The notes below the pieces were generated by a model. It was not told the origin of the DNA and did no database searches. It saw only the letters and a program-made list of their open reading frames with translations. Of a DNA stretch of 64,000 nt, positions 27,301-33,404 are shown piece after piece. The stretch lies in the NCBI GenBank assembly GCA_037039925.1, contig JAXRKP010000452.1:167001-231000 (forward strand). Reading direction: 5' to 3'. Positions within the stretch are counted from its first letter, which is position 1. Each line of letters begins with the position of its first letter. Origin of the DNA: Doris montereyensis (taxonomy: Eukaryota > Mollusca > Gastropoda > Nudibranchia > Dorididae). The translations under genes and the position numbers were made by a program.

Positions 27301-28359
27301 AGGTCTGACATTGTGTTCCTTGGAAAAGACACGTAACATGCCTTTTCCTCACTGAGCTCAGGTGCAAATGGGTACAAGTACAAGCACTAGCTTGGGAGTG
27401 AAAACCTGCCTCAGACTAACGTATTGTCAAGGAGGTGATTATTACCACCTGTTCCGCTTCACGCCACAGAAACTGGGATAAGCTCTGGCTCTATGGGCCA
27501 TAGTGGCCGTGAAGAAACTTTTAATTACTTTAATGTTCTTTGGATATTGATTAGCCATCTAGTGCAGAATTTACTCGTATATATTTCTACCACTAAATGT
27601 ATGTGGAATCTCTTGTGATATTGTGTCCCTTGATTTCTAACAATTTTATAAGTAGTAAACGTTATTTGTAGATGAAAAAAAAGGAACCTATTATAGCACT
27701 AATCCCAAGAGCTGCTGGAGTGATAACATCAACAACAACAACAAGGCATTAGAAATAATTTCAAATACAATGTAGATGATTCAATGTTGAAAGCATCATA
27801 ATAAGTTGAGACCTTTGACGACACAGCATTGTAATGGTATAGTGCCACTTGGTTTGTGATAGTGATAGTAGATGTTACCTGTTAATGTATAATAAAATAC
27901 ACTTGTATATATGTACTTCAAAAATAAAATAAAATATATTACTTTTATATCTAAATTTAGTAATTTGAAGTTACAATTCAAAGTCATGTGCACTGACACT
28001 ACTGACAGTGACAGTAATAGTACTAATACTCAAGAATTATTATGACAAAGAGAAGAAGATAACATATTAATGAATTAATATTAGAAATAATGTCACAATG
28101 CTTAGGATTCAATGTTCAAAGTATGGTAAAGGTTTATACATCTGTCATGTACAAGTTTAAACTTTTGTTTCCTTAAAGATACAAGAGAGCGACTGTAAAG
28201 CCAAGTGGAGCTTTGGTAGGAATCCGAAAACTGCTCAGCCAGTGCAAAGATGCTCAACTGCAATTCAAACTTGCATCTGAACTTGGACTGACAGATGTCG
28301 TCACGCTTATGCTGAAAAGTGATACAGGTTCCTTTCTACAAGACATTTCAGTTTTGTGA
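76..28359 (+). CDS. SPG11: Spatacsin, C-terminal half (27 exons, 5' part outside window)
   Basis: Spatacsin works with spastizin and AP-5 in autophagic lysosome reformation and endolysosomal traffic; this is family knowledge. Joined, the exons give about 1,320 residues, roughly the C-terminal half of the ~2,440-residue vertebrate protein, and follow its order from a SACVVFVELLGQDS segment to the end, including FLEACAKSDNWLMF, RYLDEGKVRACEKVASVF, LLGVGRYSEMMYIF, KDAAESYVK and VAEAYERRANWAEALY. Exons (window numbering): 76-326, 690-821, 881-989, 2022-2181, 2911-3109, 3892-3990, 4281-4426, 5179-5372, 5992-6099, 6586-6844, 9145-9249, 11133-11270, 11549-11704, 12362-12511, 13088-13204, 14016-14154, 15619-15770, 17362-17499, 18188-18257, 19497-19664, 19968-20110, 21772-21879, 22742-22914, 23363-23439, 24111-24260, 27014-27165, 28179-28359. 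Splice phases agree at nearly all junctions; exceptions are 6844/9145 (a small exon seems to be missing) and a one-base insertion at 22790-22793. Identification rests on remembered family sequence, not a search. Confidence 0.93.
690..821 (+). CDS. SPG11: SPG11 exon 2 of window
   Basis: The translation YFSRIVISESLYENTSV continues in phase 1 from the previous exon. The start at 690 was chosen because 697 is out of phase and 714 would create a TAG across the junction. The donor GTTAAAG at 822 is weak, so the 3' end is less certain. Confidence 0.7.
881..989 (+). CDS. SPG11: SPG11 exon 3 of window
   Basis: Pyrimidine-rich acceptor TCTTCCTCAG ends at 880; a second in-phase AG at 886 is possible. 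The peptide includes ISTLQNVVTELIDAEGLDR. The donor at 990 gives phase 2, which exactly fits the one-base lead of the next exon. Confidence 0.72.
2022..2181 (+). CDS. SPG11: SPG11 exon 4 of window
   Basis: Strong T-tract acceptor and GTGAGA donor. It encodes TSYEASQKWLLVYMLCQLL and then LEACAKSDNWLMFLWFAQLH, one of the clearest matches to vertebrate spatacsin in the window. Confidence 0.92.
2627..2735 (+). repeat. Short dispersed repeat, copy 1
   Basis: Begins near GGCACCGTTGGTAGGTGCTA and runs into TTTCCTCTTAATCCACC. The same order of words (GGTTGG-GAGTGCT, GGTAGGTCCTA, TTTCACT, ATCTTGCTGTTTCCTCTTAA) recurs at 3655, 4625, 6993, 9868, 18965, 61078 and 63970. SINE-like in size, but I see no clear tRNA promoter boxes. 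Confidence 0.7.
2911..3109 (+). CDS. SPG11: SPG11 exon 5 of window
   Basis: Acceptor TTTTTTCAG ends at 2910, donor GTACTG at 3110. The conserved start (LLSLLHRFQSPCYRDHLQYV) is followed by a Ser-rich low-complexity linker that vertebrate spatacsin also has near this point. Confidence 0.87.
3355..3510 (+). mobile_element. LINE 3'-tail fragment, tandemly doubled
   Basis: Two consecutive copies of a ~70-bp block containing GATCATTTC-GGCATCTGAACC and TAGAATGGGAACTGATAAAG. The same block forms the 3' end of the LINE copies at 33.4-35.2 kb (+) and 55.4-58.2 kb (-), so this is a severely 5'-truncated insertion with a duplicated tail. Confidence 0.8.
3655..3775 (+). repeat. Short dispersed repeat, copy 2
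   Basis: Shares GCGGGCAGTTGG at the left, the ATCTTGCTGTTTCCTCTTAA core, and a right end resembling GTAAATTTCAATTAAACAAA. Part of the central block is deleted compared with copies at 4625 and 18965. Confidence 0.75.
3892..3990 (+). CDS. SPG11: SPG11 exon 6 of window
   Basis: Short acidic/lysine-rich exon (SSDEDNDDKKGKSD) between a TTTTACAG acceptor and a GTATGA donor. It is probably a disordered linker; conservation is low and it is supported mainly by splice sites and phase. Confidence 0.75.
4281..4426 (+). CDS. SPG11: SPG11 exon 7 of window
   Basis: Encodes DDVFRLLFYSQSMPCQWRC then LLAACVSLRNPLFAELAASC, matching the alpha-helical spatacsin segment that precedes the conserved tryptophan-containing helix of the next exon. 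Acceptor TTTCTTAG, donor GTAAGT. Confidence 0.88.
4625..4772 (+). repeat. Short dispersed repeat, copy 3
   Basis: Nearly full copy: GCGGGCAATTGGTGAGTGCT, GGTAGGTCCTGATTC, CCTGCTGTTTCTATTTAATT, CACCCTGAGATC, then GGTGGACAGATTGAATTTCG and an AAACAAA end. Sense with SPG11. Confidence 0.8.
5179..5372 (+). CDS. SPG11: SPG11 exon 8 of window
   Basis: Acceptor ATCACCAG, donor GTAAGT. The peptide runs from PSICGWLLASLSETKKG to LEILIELMLNCERMDALSTA. It joins in phase to the exons on either side. Confidence 0.88.
5561..5734 (+). repeat. 174-bp direct duplication, left copy
   Basis: Runs from TCATACCATTTATTCCTGAT to ATCATATTTCCATA and is nearly identical to 6145-6318. The two copies flank SPG11 exon 9 but do not include it. 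Confidence 0.9.
5992..6099 (+). CDS. SPG11: SPG11 exon 9 of window
   Basis: Encodes TSPLTSFFCFVYECVKKGKY, matching the spatacsin stretch built of hydrophobic helix plus a polar segment. Phase 0 at both ends. The exon is bracketed by a 174-bp direct duplication (5561-5734 and 6145-6318) that lies wholly in the introns. Confidence 0.88.
6145..6318 (+). repeat. 174-bp direct duplication, right copy
   Basis: Same length and start and end words as 5561-5734, with only a few differences (for example AAGTACAAG against AAGCACAAG). The closeness points to a recent event. Confidence 0.9.
6586..6844 (+). CDS. SPG11: SPG11 exon 10 of window
   Basis: Acceptor CTGTAATAG, donor GTCAGT. It encodes LGNRAWMERVVYQVLCFNLA and the following helix. 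It ends in phase 1, which cannot join the exon at 9145 directly (a stop would arise), so at least one exon is missing from this list. Confidence 0.87.
6993..7132 (+). repeat. Short dispersed repeat, copy 4
   Basis: Contains GGGGCGGTTGGCGAGTGATG, TAGTAAGTCCTAC, CTTTTTGTTTCTTCTTAAAT, CCTGAAATCACCACCTATGC, and a degenerate GGACGGGTAGATTGCAATGA end. Sense with SPG11. Confidence 0.75.
7331..8600 (+). repeat. 19-bp minisatellite, about 65 units
   Basis: Tandem units of ATTGTCATCACAAAGCTAC fill an SPG11 intron for about 1.27 kb. The centre (about 8105-8335) is almost homogeneous, while the flanks carry variants such as GTTATTAC, GTCATCCTAAAG and GCCCTCAC, the pattern expected if units are homogenised in the middle. 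Because 19 is not a multiple of 3, all three frames stay open over long distances, producing false ORFs. Confidence 0.97.
8662..8690 (+). CDS. SPG11: Candidate SPG11 micro-exon (29 nt)
   Basis: Acceptor TTTCACTCCATAG at 8661 and a GTGATA donor give a 29-nt exon encoding about KFVKFAISM. Its length is exactly what is needed to repair the phase between 6844 and 9145. The resemblance to the family at this point is slight, and vertebrates have about 25 more residues here, so another exon may be missing. Confidence 0.3.
9145..9249 (+). CDS. SPG11: SPG11 exon 11 of window
   Basis: Encodes CENAIHYLIQEGKFQPAMKL, a helical-repeat segment seen in spatacsin, with acceptor TTGTCTCAG and donor GTGAAT. 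Phase 0 at both ends. Confidence 0.88.
9868..10840 (+). repeat. Short dispersed repeat, copy 5, with internal 37-bp minisatellite
   Basis: The left part (TTGTTGGGGATGCTGTTG...CCCTACTTC) and the right part (ACATAGTGAACAGGGTAAAT then TTTCAATGAAACAAAC) are the two halves of the short repeat. Between them, from about 9925 to 10775, a 37-bp unit with the core CATCTAGCTATTTCCTTTAA is repeated about 23 times. The unit is related to the repeat's own ATCTTGCTGTTTCCTCTTAA segment. Confidence 0.9.
11133..11270 (+). CDS. SPG11: SPG11 exon 12 of window
   Basis: Acceptor TTTCTTGCAG, donor GTGAGT. The VRIQFWDRACILM segment corresponds to the conserved ARIDFW-type spatacsin motif, followed by HEACDAFFT. Confidence 0.9.
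11549..11704 (+). CDS. SPG11: SPG11 exon 13 of window
   Basis: Acceptor GCTTTGCAG, donor GTAAAT. The translation includes EYEKSLLCQHLLSLLDQSD; in phase with both neighbours. Confidence 0.87.
12362..12511 (+). CDS. SPG11: SPG11 exon 14 of window
   Basis: Acidic, probably disordered linker (ISIDDQEPLDHIFNDELVK). It occupies the place of the poorly conserved linker upstream of the conserved RYLDEG segment. Acceptor GTTATTAG, donor GTAAAG. Confidence 0.8.
13088..13204 (+). CDS. SPG11: SPG11 exon 15 of window
   Basis: Encodes SLIGRYLDEGKVRACEKVA and HYNQDLTIIK, among the most conserved spatacsin sequence. Acceptor ATCTGCTAG, donor GTAAAG. Confidence 0.92.
14016..14154 (+). CDS. SPG11: SPG11 exon 16 of window
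   Basis: Continues CISLASGECTVDKIEPAMK and ends in a Ser/Arg-rich tract (KSFSRSRSLSG) typical of a phosphorylatable loop. Ends in phase 1, donor GTGAGA. Confidence 0.9.
15619..15770 (+). CDS. SPG11: SPG11 exon 17 of window
   Basis: Encodes EKLYEHCGRGRKVCLRIVTC, matching the conserved CLHGKNYCRQV-type region of the family. Acceptor TTACCAG, donor GTTTGT. Confidence 0.9.
15955..16735. mobile_element. Non-autonomous pogo-like DNA element, copy A
   Basis: The ends are inverted: AAACCTCTCTAATCGGGAAG at the left and CCCGATTAGAGAGGTTTTAC with TG at the right. The interior is shared with the element at 59310-60076. No transposase ORF is visible. CAG-starting TIRs of this type are usual in pogo/Tigger elements (family knowledge). 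The left terminus has diverged. Confidence 0.85.
16880..17330 (+). mobile_element. Decayed LINE fragment (reverse transcriptase C-terminal part)
   Basis: Degenerate relative of the LINE at 33.4-35.2 kb: TGAAATATTTGGCAGGCAAC matches its [10 protein letters not shown] region, and TGGTCTAGACATATGAATAG matches its [10 protein letters not shown] region. Many stops and frameshifts. Lies just upstream of SPG11 exon 18. Confidence 0.65.
17362..17499 (+). CDS. SPG11: SPG11 exon 18 of window
   Basis: Encodes FDILQQILKTDHQEKFNLAR and FLNTSGLSDAK, matching the spatacsin AMLRKIL...AQAFISTQGL stretch. Acceptor TGTCCACAG. Confidence 0.9.
18188..18257 (+). CDS. SPG11: SPG11 exon 19 of window
   Basis: Short 70-nt exon coding VTMFLAGYIVDMLKKMVQVN; splice sites TATGCAG and GTAAGT. 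Phase 0 in, phase 1 out. Confidence 0.85.
18340..18545 (-). mobile_element. tRNA-type SINE, family 1, copy a
   Basis: Antisense copy of a SINE also found at 21940-22180 and 27230-27520. Shared words include CTGGGTCGAG, GTACC-ATTTGCACC, AGACTAG-GTCCTGTCC in reverse, and a head with GTGGCC(T)AGT. The head resembles a Pol III tRNA promoter. Confidence 0.7.
18965..19110 (+). repeat. Short dispersed repeat, copy 6
   Basis: Best preserved copy: GGGCGGTTGGGAGGTGCTAC, TGGTAGGTCCTATTTC, CATCCTGCTGTTTCCTCTTA, CCCTGAGATCACTACGTATG, GCGGACAGGGTAAATTTCAA, TGAAACGATCAAAC. Sense with SPG11. Useful as a seed for a consensus. Confidence 0.82.
19497..19664 (+). CDS. SPG11: SPG11 exon 20 of window
   Basis: Enters in phase 1 after TTTCCAG. 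It encodes LMLCKNTSLLGDHILQAVAS, the counterpart of the family's CQDRTLVGMKLLDKI-like helix. Donor GTAACT. Confidence 0.88.
19968..20110 (+). CDS. SPG11: SPG11 exon 21 of window
   Basis: Encodes TEIIITAHECYTTASNMEGI followed by SHVLRAARVC, a very clear match to the conserved LILAHHCFTLTCHMEGIIRVL block of spatacsin. Confidence 0.94.
20111..21771 (+). other. SPG11 intron, content unresolved
   Basis: No exon is recognised. A block at about 20410-21250 differs in style from the AT-rich intron around it and contains AAAATGGCCACCGTTTCCAT next to GGCAACCGG, words I associate with dispersed repeats in invertebrates. I cannot assign a class. Confidence 0.4.
21772..21879 (+). CDS. SPG11: SPG11 exon 22 of window
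   Basis: Encodes IRLLLGVGRYSEMMYIFHAL and ending in LLLRKGMDR, matching a highly conserved spatacsin motif (LLTGIGRYNEMTYIF). Acceptor TTTTTGCAG, donor GTAAGT. Confidence 0.94.
21940..22185 (+). mobile_element. tRNA-type SINE, family 1, copy b
   Basis: Left part TGGTGGCTTAGTGATTATGT and a B-box-like GGTTAGAATC resemble a tRNA promoter; then CACATTGTGTTCCTAGGGGA, CCAGGTGCAAATGGGTACCA, GACAGACTAGCATCCTGTCC, and an end with ATGGACCATAAATGGCC. Collinear with copy c at 27230. Confidence 0.8.
22240..22450 (+). mobile_element. Degenerate tRNA-type SINE-like copy
   Basis: GATTATTGGTTTCGAATCCT resembles a B box, followed by CTTCCTTGTTGTGTTCTTGA and, near the end, GGATAAGCTCAGGCTTTCTA, in the same order as family 1 SINEs. 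Strongly diverged. Confidence 0.45.
22742..22914 (+). CDS. SPG11: SPG11 exon 23 of window, with a one-base frameshift
   Basis: The exon starts in frame as EDKLKVAILDYLKRYQP, then meets a CCCC run at 22790-22793; read on in that frame it stops within three codons. Dropping to the next frame after the C run gives DDSEAYTMVALKFTMFRDIA, matching the family's GDSEKHNMIALCFSMCREI. The observed 173 nt is also out of phase with the following exon, whereas 172 nt would fit. The extra C is therefore either a sequencing or assembly error or a real lesion; the good state of the downstream exons favours an error. Confidence 0.9.
23363..23439 (+). CDS. SPG11: SPG11 exon 24 of window
   Basis: Short exon coding ENSKDTQEVLKKCLQFYKDA and ESYVK, matching the family's LMLDAAESYAKD. 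Splice sites CCTATCAG and GTAAAT. Confidence 0.9.
23484..23790 (+). repeat. Dispersed ~300-bp repeat, copy A
   Basis: Shares with 60100-60405 the words TAGTCTACCCATT, GAACATGAACAAAGACAAAT, TTCTAATAGTTTGTAGAATT and TATG(G/A)AGGT-TGATTTAAAAG, in the same order and spacing. Class unknown; one copy is in an SPG11 intron, the other in a haspin intron, both in the same orientation as the gene. Confidence 0.75.
24111..24260 (+). CDS. SPG11: SPG11 exon 25 of window
   Basis: Encodes DSSVRKAHRCVRLARLISLQ and LQFLSNGTLVIHLS, a strong match to the conserved DSCVRQAQHCQRLTKLI region. Acceptor CATTGAAG, donor GTAGGT. Confidence 0.93.
24824..24999. mobile_element. 176-bp pogo-like MITE
   Basis: Ends CAGTAGTCGCTGGATAAA and its exact inverse TTTATCCAGCGACTACTG, flanked by TA on both sides. 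The last ~100 bp match the right part of the 1,045-bp element at 40952-41996, so this is a deletion derivative of the same family. Confidence 0.92.
25040..25833 (+). pseudogene. LINE reverse-transcriptase fragment (C-terminal part)
   Basis: In one frame IYDLDFANDSALLSH is a mutated form of the reverse transcriptase catalytic FADD-type box, followed by ETIASSVGLELNYKKTKTL. After frameshifts, GRPKATWRRELEGEMKKSG and WRLFVDGLC are the usual C-terminal end of such ORF2 proteins. Its sequence differs from the LINE family at 33.4 and 55.4 kb. Confidence 0.8.
25904..27013 (+). other. SPG11 intron, nothing recognised
   Basis: AT-rich intronic sequence before exon 26. The open frames here have no splice context or resemblance to the gene, and I see no repeat shared with the rest of the window. 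Confidence 0.5.
27014..27165 (+). CDS. SPG11: SPG11 exon 26 of window
   Basis: Encodes VVAEAYERRANWAEALYLNA, the best known C-terminal spatacsin signature. It is preceded by a 2.75-kb intron that holds a composite DNA transposon. Ends in phase 2, donor GTAAGT. Confidence 0.94.
27230..27530 (+). mobile_element. tRNA-type SINE, family 1, copy c
   Basis: Best copy: A-box-like GAGAGATTAAGTTGCTGGAT and B-box-like GGTTCAAATCC, then CATTGTGTTCCTTGGAAAAG, CAGGTGCAAATGGGTACAAG, CTTGGGAGTGAAAACCTGCC, CACCTGTTCCGCTTCACGCC and GGGCCATAGTGGCCGTGAAG. Sense with SPG11. Confidence 0.85.
28179..28359 (+). CDS. SPG11: SPG11 terminal coding exon
   Basis: Encodes YKRATVKPSGALVGIRKLLS, CKDAQLQFKLASELGLTDVV and a final LMLKSDTGSFLQDISVL, then TGA at 28357-28359. 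This matches the C-terminus of the family in order and length. The 3' untranslated part follows; no single poly(A) site stands out. Confidence 0.93.
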
Positions 28360-28880
28360 ACTCGTCTTCTCTTCCAATTCGATCACCACTGTTTTGGAGT
28401 TTTATTGATGTGACTTAATTGAATTTATTCTCCGTAATTTTAACTAAATTTTAAACACTTTGATTTTCATTTTATCTTTCTTGATGTAGGTTTCAGATAG
28501 AGATGAATGGAAACTGTGAGAAGTGGATGATGGTTGTTTGTGGCAGTAGTAATAATTACTCTCTGCTGACTGAGTTTCATCAATATAATTTAACAAATCT
28601 TTTGTATTACAATGGTATAGTACTATTACATGTATATTGTTATGTCTTTCATTATTTTACGAGAATAATTAAAAGGAAATCTTTTTCATATTTCACAATT
28701 TATTTCTTGACGTCAAAGGCTATGCATCATTCAGGACATGTCTACTAAAATGGAAATCAGTTCTTTATCTAGTAATGATGCTTACTTTATAATATCTAAT
28801 AATATCTATTGATGTGTGTTGTTTTTTTACTGTCCACTAGTATGTTGGCTGTCCACTGATATGTCTTGTTTTTGGCTGCA
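28360..28880 (+). other. SPG11 3' UTR and intergenic sequence
   Basis: Follows the SPG11 stop codon. No further coding similarity; AT-rich. The 3' UTR probably ends within this stretch but no poly(A) site is certain. Confidence 0.4.
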
Positions 28881-28884
28881 CTTT

Positions 28885-29415
28885 GCTACTGATAACTCTC
28901 TGTCATGCCCCCATCTACCTATCTGACATGATCACCCATACACTCCAAATCGGCAGCTTACAATTAAAAAAATCTTACATCATCAGCCGCTTCAAAAAGT
29001 GAATAATTCCTCATACAAATCTTAAAATAGTTGGCGAAAAGTTCTTCTCAATTTTGGCCCCAAAAGTCGGGAATTCTCTCCCCAAATACTTAAGAGAAAT
29101 GAGAGAATCAATTGAGGCATTTATGAAATAAATTAAAACCCACCTGTTTTTTACCAGACTGCCATAAAGACCACACAGATTTATCCTATTTTTCACTGCT
29201 GTCATCATGTAGTTCAATAATGTCAACTGTCTTTTTTATTGTCATCCTATGCTTTAAAATAAGTTTGTCATGCGTAATGTACAATATATATATATTGCGT
29301 TGGTGTGGTGTAAATTTTATATGCATGTCTTAATTTATAATGTTTATCCATGTTTGAGCGCTCTGATTTTGATATATATCGGGTCGGGGCATTATACAAG
29401 AACTATTTATTATTA
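28885..29415 (+). mobile_element. LINE 3' end (CR1-like reverse transcriptase tail)
   Basis: LAPKVGNSLPKYLREM followed after a stop by IKTHLFFTRLP matches the C-terminal APKVWNSLP...FKxxLKTxLF ending of CR1-like ORF2 proteins. The 3' UTR ends with GGGGCATTATACAAGAACTA and TTATTATTAC, a usual short tail for such elements. Confidence 0.75.
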
Positions 29416-30130
29416 CTTTTGTTTGTTTGTTTAGTAATGAACATATTATTCCATTTAGAATTCAAAACTTCTTTCATTATTTAAGCTGCTATCATACCCA
29501 AAGTTTCATTAAGGCAAGTGGCCCATTTCATTTCTTTGATTTATTTATTATCTTCATTTTGATACATGAATGTCCTAGAAAGTGTAATAATTTGATTATT
29601 AACGTGGGAATGTACCATGCAGTGTACAGAACATAAGTATACAGTGATCGTATGATAGAACAATTATTGCATGTAATCCATTTTGTGCCAATACAGATTT
29701 ATTTAACAATGTCCAGCACCAATTTTAACGCTGTAATAATTCTTTGATATGACGAACCAAGCAATATGAACATGGTAACATTGTCTTTCAATATTTATTT
29801 CTTATTAAATAAAAAGTCTTTAACAACTATGAATATGAGTTGTTTTGTTTATTTCAGGCATTTTTCATTTCTTTGACTTTGCTCAGTAATTTTCATTGCA
29901 GTTGAAAATTCAAATCTAGCCAATACAGCCAACTCTTGTGCCAGTTCAGTAAGTTGGCATTCTAATGATGTTACAATGATGAGCTAGTATTACATTAATG
30001 GGTACAAGTATAATCGATGTCAACGTAAAGCACATGTGGATCTACAACTACAAGAACGGGGAAAAATTAATCCTGACAAAAAGTGACATGCAATGTATGC
30101 CTTTTGTATGTGAATAGACTCATTTAGTAC
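29416..30130. other. Intergenic, nothing recognised
   Basis: AT-rich sequence with no gene or shared repeat that I can see. Confidence 0.5.
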
Positions 30131-30132
30131 AA

Positions 30133-30192
30133 TGTGTAGTAGTAGTAGTAGAAGTAGTAGTAGGAGGTAGTTAAGTAGTAGTAGTAGTACAG
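30133..30192 (+). repeat. (AGT)n microsatellite
   Basis: Interrupted GTAGTAGTAGTA runs directly before a tRNA-type SINE; a weaker one follows at 30540-30605. Confidence 0.85.
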
Positions 30193-30515
30193 GGGACTCG
30201 ATAGTCCAGAGGCAAGGGGTCGGCCTCTCAACCAAAAGGTAGTGGGTTCAAGCTCCCGCCGGCGGTCGAAAAATTTTCTTGATTATTTTCGAGTAAAATG
30301 TACCCCCTGGTCCAGGTAGGTTGATCGACACCTAGTCTCATTGGAGATGGATGAAAAAAGGAGGTCCCATGTGCAGATTACAACATTCTGTGCACGTTAA
30401 AGATCTCTTGGCTGTTTGCAGGGCAGTCTGGGCAAAATTAAAAATCCTACCAAAATCCTGAGATCACCTTAGTTGTGGAGGTGGGTAAATCAAATCAAAT
30501 AAATAAATAAAGTAG
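30193..30515 (+). mobile_element. tRNA-type SINE, family 2
   Basis: Head GACTCGATAGTCCAGAGGCA and B-box-like GGTTCAAGCTCCCGCCGG look tRNA-derived. The body includes GTACCCCCTGGTCCAGGTAG and CATTCTGTGCACGTTAAAGA; the tail is (AAAT)n. It differs from family 1. Confidence 0.8.
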
Positions 30516-31435
30516 TACAATATAGTTGTCGTACTAGTGGTGGTGATAATAGTTAGTAGTGTAGTATTAAGAGGAGCAGCAGAGTAGTAGTAGAAGAGGA
30601 GGAGTTGAAGTTGAAGACGCTGTACGTAGGCCTGACAACATGTCTACCTGAGTTTCAGTAGACCAGGTTTACAGAGTGAGAGAATGGGGATTTGTGCATG
30701 GGGATGAAACAAGAGAACGACACACACATAGCATTGATCTTTAATTTTCCTGTGTCGATGACTCAGACGATCTTTGACCAAGCCAAACTAAATTCTACTT
30801 CTACCCACTTGCATCACTTCAGGAAAGAGAATGGTGGTGCATACTGCGTTCTAACAAATTGTATTTTACGATAGTTATTAAGGAACGTTAAAGCCAAATC
30901 ATTGGCAAATAACGGTATCAAAAGGTAATTCTTTCCTTTTGTACAGTCTGATTTGTGCAAAGGTGAAAACATGTTGGTTTAGTGGGATGCGGTGTAATGA
31001 AGTTTAAGTGTATTCTTTTCAAACTCACTAAAACAGTACCAGAAATACATGAAGCATTGATGACATTGAATATCCATCCTACAATAAAAAAATCAAAAAA
31101 AATCATCATCACATTGTCGTTTTGTTTTCATCATAAAAACCTTCCAACAAGTGTTAAAGTTAAAGTTAAAGATTTATGTTTCTTCAACCACGTTTTCTAA
31201 ATACAAATAAAAAAAACAAAACAACACTCAGTAACCTTGCCATCATGTAAACAACAAAAGAAATCTATCTTTATCATGAACCACCATGTGGATTGCCCAC
31301 AGTCAAACTTTGATAGTAAAAAAATTGGGGCAGGGGAAGATGAGCAATACAATCCAGGCCATATAAGAATTCAGGATAAGAGATCTCATGATACAACGCA
31401 TTAGGTCATGATAACTCCAACCCCAAAACCAGCTT
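30516..31435. other. Intergenic, nothing recognised
   Basis: Contains imperfect AGT-type simple sequence at its start and no supported gene. Confidence 0.45.
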
Positions 31436-32935
31436 TAATGTACGGATTAAACACAAGGCATTGGGATTTTATTTTATTTTATAATAAAGGAAAGGTTTCA
31501 ACGAAACCCAGCAATAAACACTTTATATATTGACCATATTGATTAACTGCAAGATATGCCCCTTTGTGGACGGCTCCACAACCATTCAGTTTCCTAGACA
31601 GACCTGGACAGTGAATGGGCAATTCTCCTGCGCTCTCGCAATGTAATTTATGCTCTTCGCTGCAGTCATTATGGAATGGCCTATATCGGAGAAACTGGCT
31701 TGCAACTCTCCAACAGATTTGGCCATCACAGGAGAGATATCGAATACTGCGAAAGCAAGTCGGTGCCTTTACATTTTAATGGACCAGGACATTGAGGAAC
31801 CCATGACCTGAAAGTATGCATTTTCAGGTCATGTACCGGCGGTGCTGAGTCTAGGAAGTCTTTAGAGAACTGGCTTATAGTAAGATTGAGCACAATCAAC
31901 CCTGATGGTATGAACGTCTTACACCAATTTGTATAATTTTCTCTGGAGTAACTCCCATAGTTGGGCACACGATATTATTACTATCCCTGACCCTTCACCA
32001 TCCTCTACCTTACCCAATCTGACCCCCACCACCCCCACAAAACTATCCCATCCTAACCCTGCGCCCCCACCCCTTCCTATCCCGGGCAAAAGTTGGGTCC
32101 CTCTGGCAGTTCACACCCCGTGTGCCCATCTATGGTAGCGTACTCAATGGTAGGCATCTTTGCACACTTTTTATTTATTTATTTATTCATTTATTTTCAA
32201 ATTATTTTTTTTACATTCACCATTTACCGGAAGCAACTTTGCGAATGATTTCTTACCATTACGGAATAGACCCTATTTTATCACCAAGGAGAAAATACTT
32301 GAGACTTCGATAACTTGGAAAGCATCAGCTAGTGCTACCTGGCATTTTTTGAAATTTCTGATAAGTTGTTTACTCTCTTCCCTTATTGCATCGATAAATT
32401 TGTAATTTATATACAGTGTAAATTTTTGCCTTGATTGATACTTCCTTTCATTCATTCTCTATCATTTCTTCTTTCTAGACCCAGTGAGATATAGATCTAG
32501 TCTTCTAGTGATCCTATTTTTCCGTTCTTGTTTACCATACTCACACGTCTCTCTCTCTCCCTTTCTTTCTTCCCTGCCTTTTTTTCTTTCTTTTTCTCTC
32601 CCTCTCTCTATTTCTCTCCTTCTCTCTATCTCCTTATCACCTTTTATTACTTATTTTCATATTTTTTATTTCATTCTAGATCTGAACCTTCCACTCTTGC
32701 TCATTCTTCACATCCCCCTCTGCTACGTTTCTTATCATCACTGTCTTTTTCTTTCTTTCTTTCTCCTTTATGTTTTTCTTCTGACATCACATTGTGTGAT
32801 GCCTGAGGTAGTACTTAGATCTAGATTCTAGATATTTCTCGTTTGTTGTCTGATGAAGGGTTATACCTGAAACGTCACGTGTTTGTTCTGTCTTTATTAG
32901 TGGAGTTGTCACTTATTGTCATATTTCGCCTTATA
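31436..32935 (+). mobile_element. Penelope-like retroelement 3' part (GIY-YIG endonuclease and terminal repeat)
   Basis: A broken reading frame at about 31540-31940 encodes CKICPFVDGST, then NVIYALRCSHYGMAYIGETG, LQLSNRFGHHRRDIEYCES and PLHFNGPGH, which is the Cys-box plus GIY-YIG endonuclease that ends Penelope-like proteins. The frame shifts at least once and has an internal stop. A C-rich spacer follows, then a terminal region (about 32290-32935) also present inverted at 38549-39908 and, in part, at 46316-46476. The reverse transcriptase part is absent, so the element is 5'-truncated. Confidence 0.82.
32850..32876 (+). ncRNA. Hammerhead-ribozyme-like core in the Penelope-like terminal repeat
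   Basis: The sequence reads CTGATGA, a stem-loop AGG-GTTATA-CCT, then GAAAC and GTC. These are the conserved core boxes of a hammerhead in the right order, in the minimal form (very short helix III) described for Penelope-like elements. Helix I looks weak here, with only about three pairs next to the core. Whether it cleaves cannot be told from sequence alone. Confidence 0.72.
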
Positions 32936-33400
32936 GTATAGTATCTCCTGTCAAACTTGCATACACTCGAACATATGTTTATATAAAATGTATCACATAT
33001 CATAGAATTTTTTTGTCAGGATAAATACATTTGTTATCATTACAAATATTACACTATGAACTTGATCTTTCACTCAGCACTGTCATGCATAATATAGTAT
33101 AATTCAGGCTCAGATCGTATCTTGAAAAGTTGGAGGTTTGTAGGGAGAGAAAGTTAGGGAGTCCTTGATTTAGATTTATTGCATGTCAATGAAAGCTGAA
33201 AAGGGTCACTTTTTAATTGTACCTTCATTCATGGTTCAGTGTATCATCAATTGTCAGTTTCTACAGGATCAGGTGTAACAGAATAAAAAAATCTTTCTGA
33301 TATCATGTAGTGATATACACAAAATATAGGCGAGAGGATATTTCTATATACTGAACTAGAAAATGTGTGGGTTTATAAGTTGTGTGAAAGCAATGACGAT
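32936..33400. other. Intergenic, nothing recognised
   Basis: Lies between the Penelope-like terminus and the LINE at 33.4 kb. No gene or shared repeat seen. Confidence 0.45.
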
Positions 33401-33404
33401 GATC

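Noticed and set aside
30020..30235. Leu-rich minus-strand open frame
   Set aside because: It is the (AGT)n microsatellite read on the other strand.
30193..30270. Possible tRNA gene
   Set aside because: Promoter-box-like words are present, but no cloverleaf can be completed and the sequence continues into a SINE body; the same applies at 27240-27300 and 38130-38190.
32484..32831. Open frame of 115 residues rich in Ser, Leu and Phe
   Set aside because: It lies in the CT-rich part of the Penelope-like terminal repeat and has no family resemblance.
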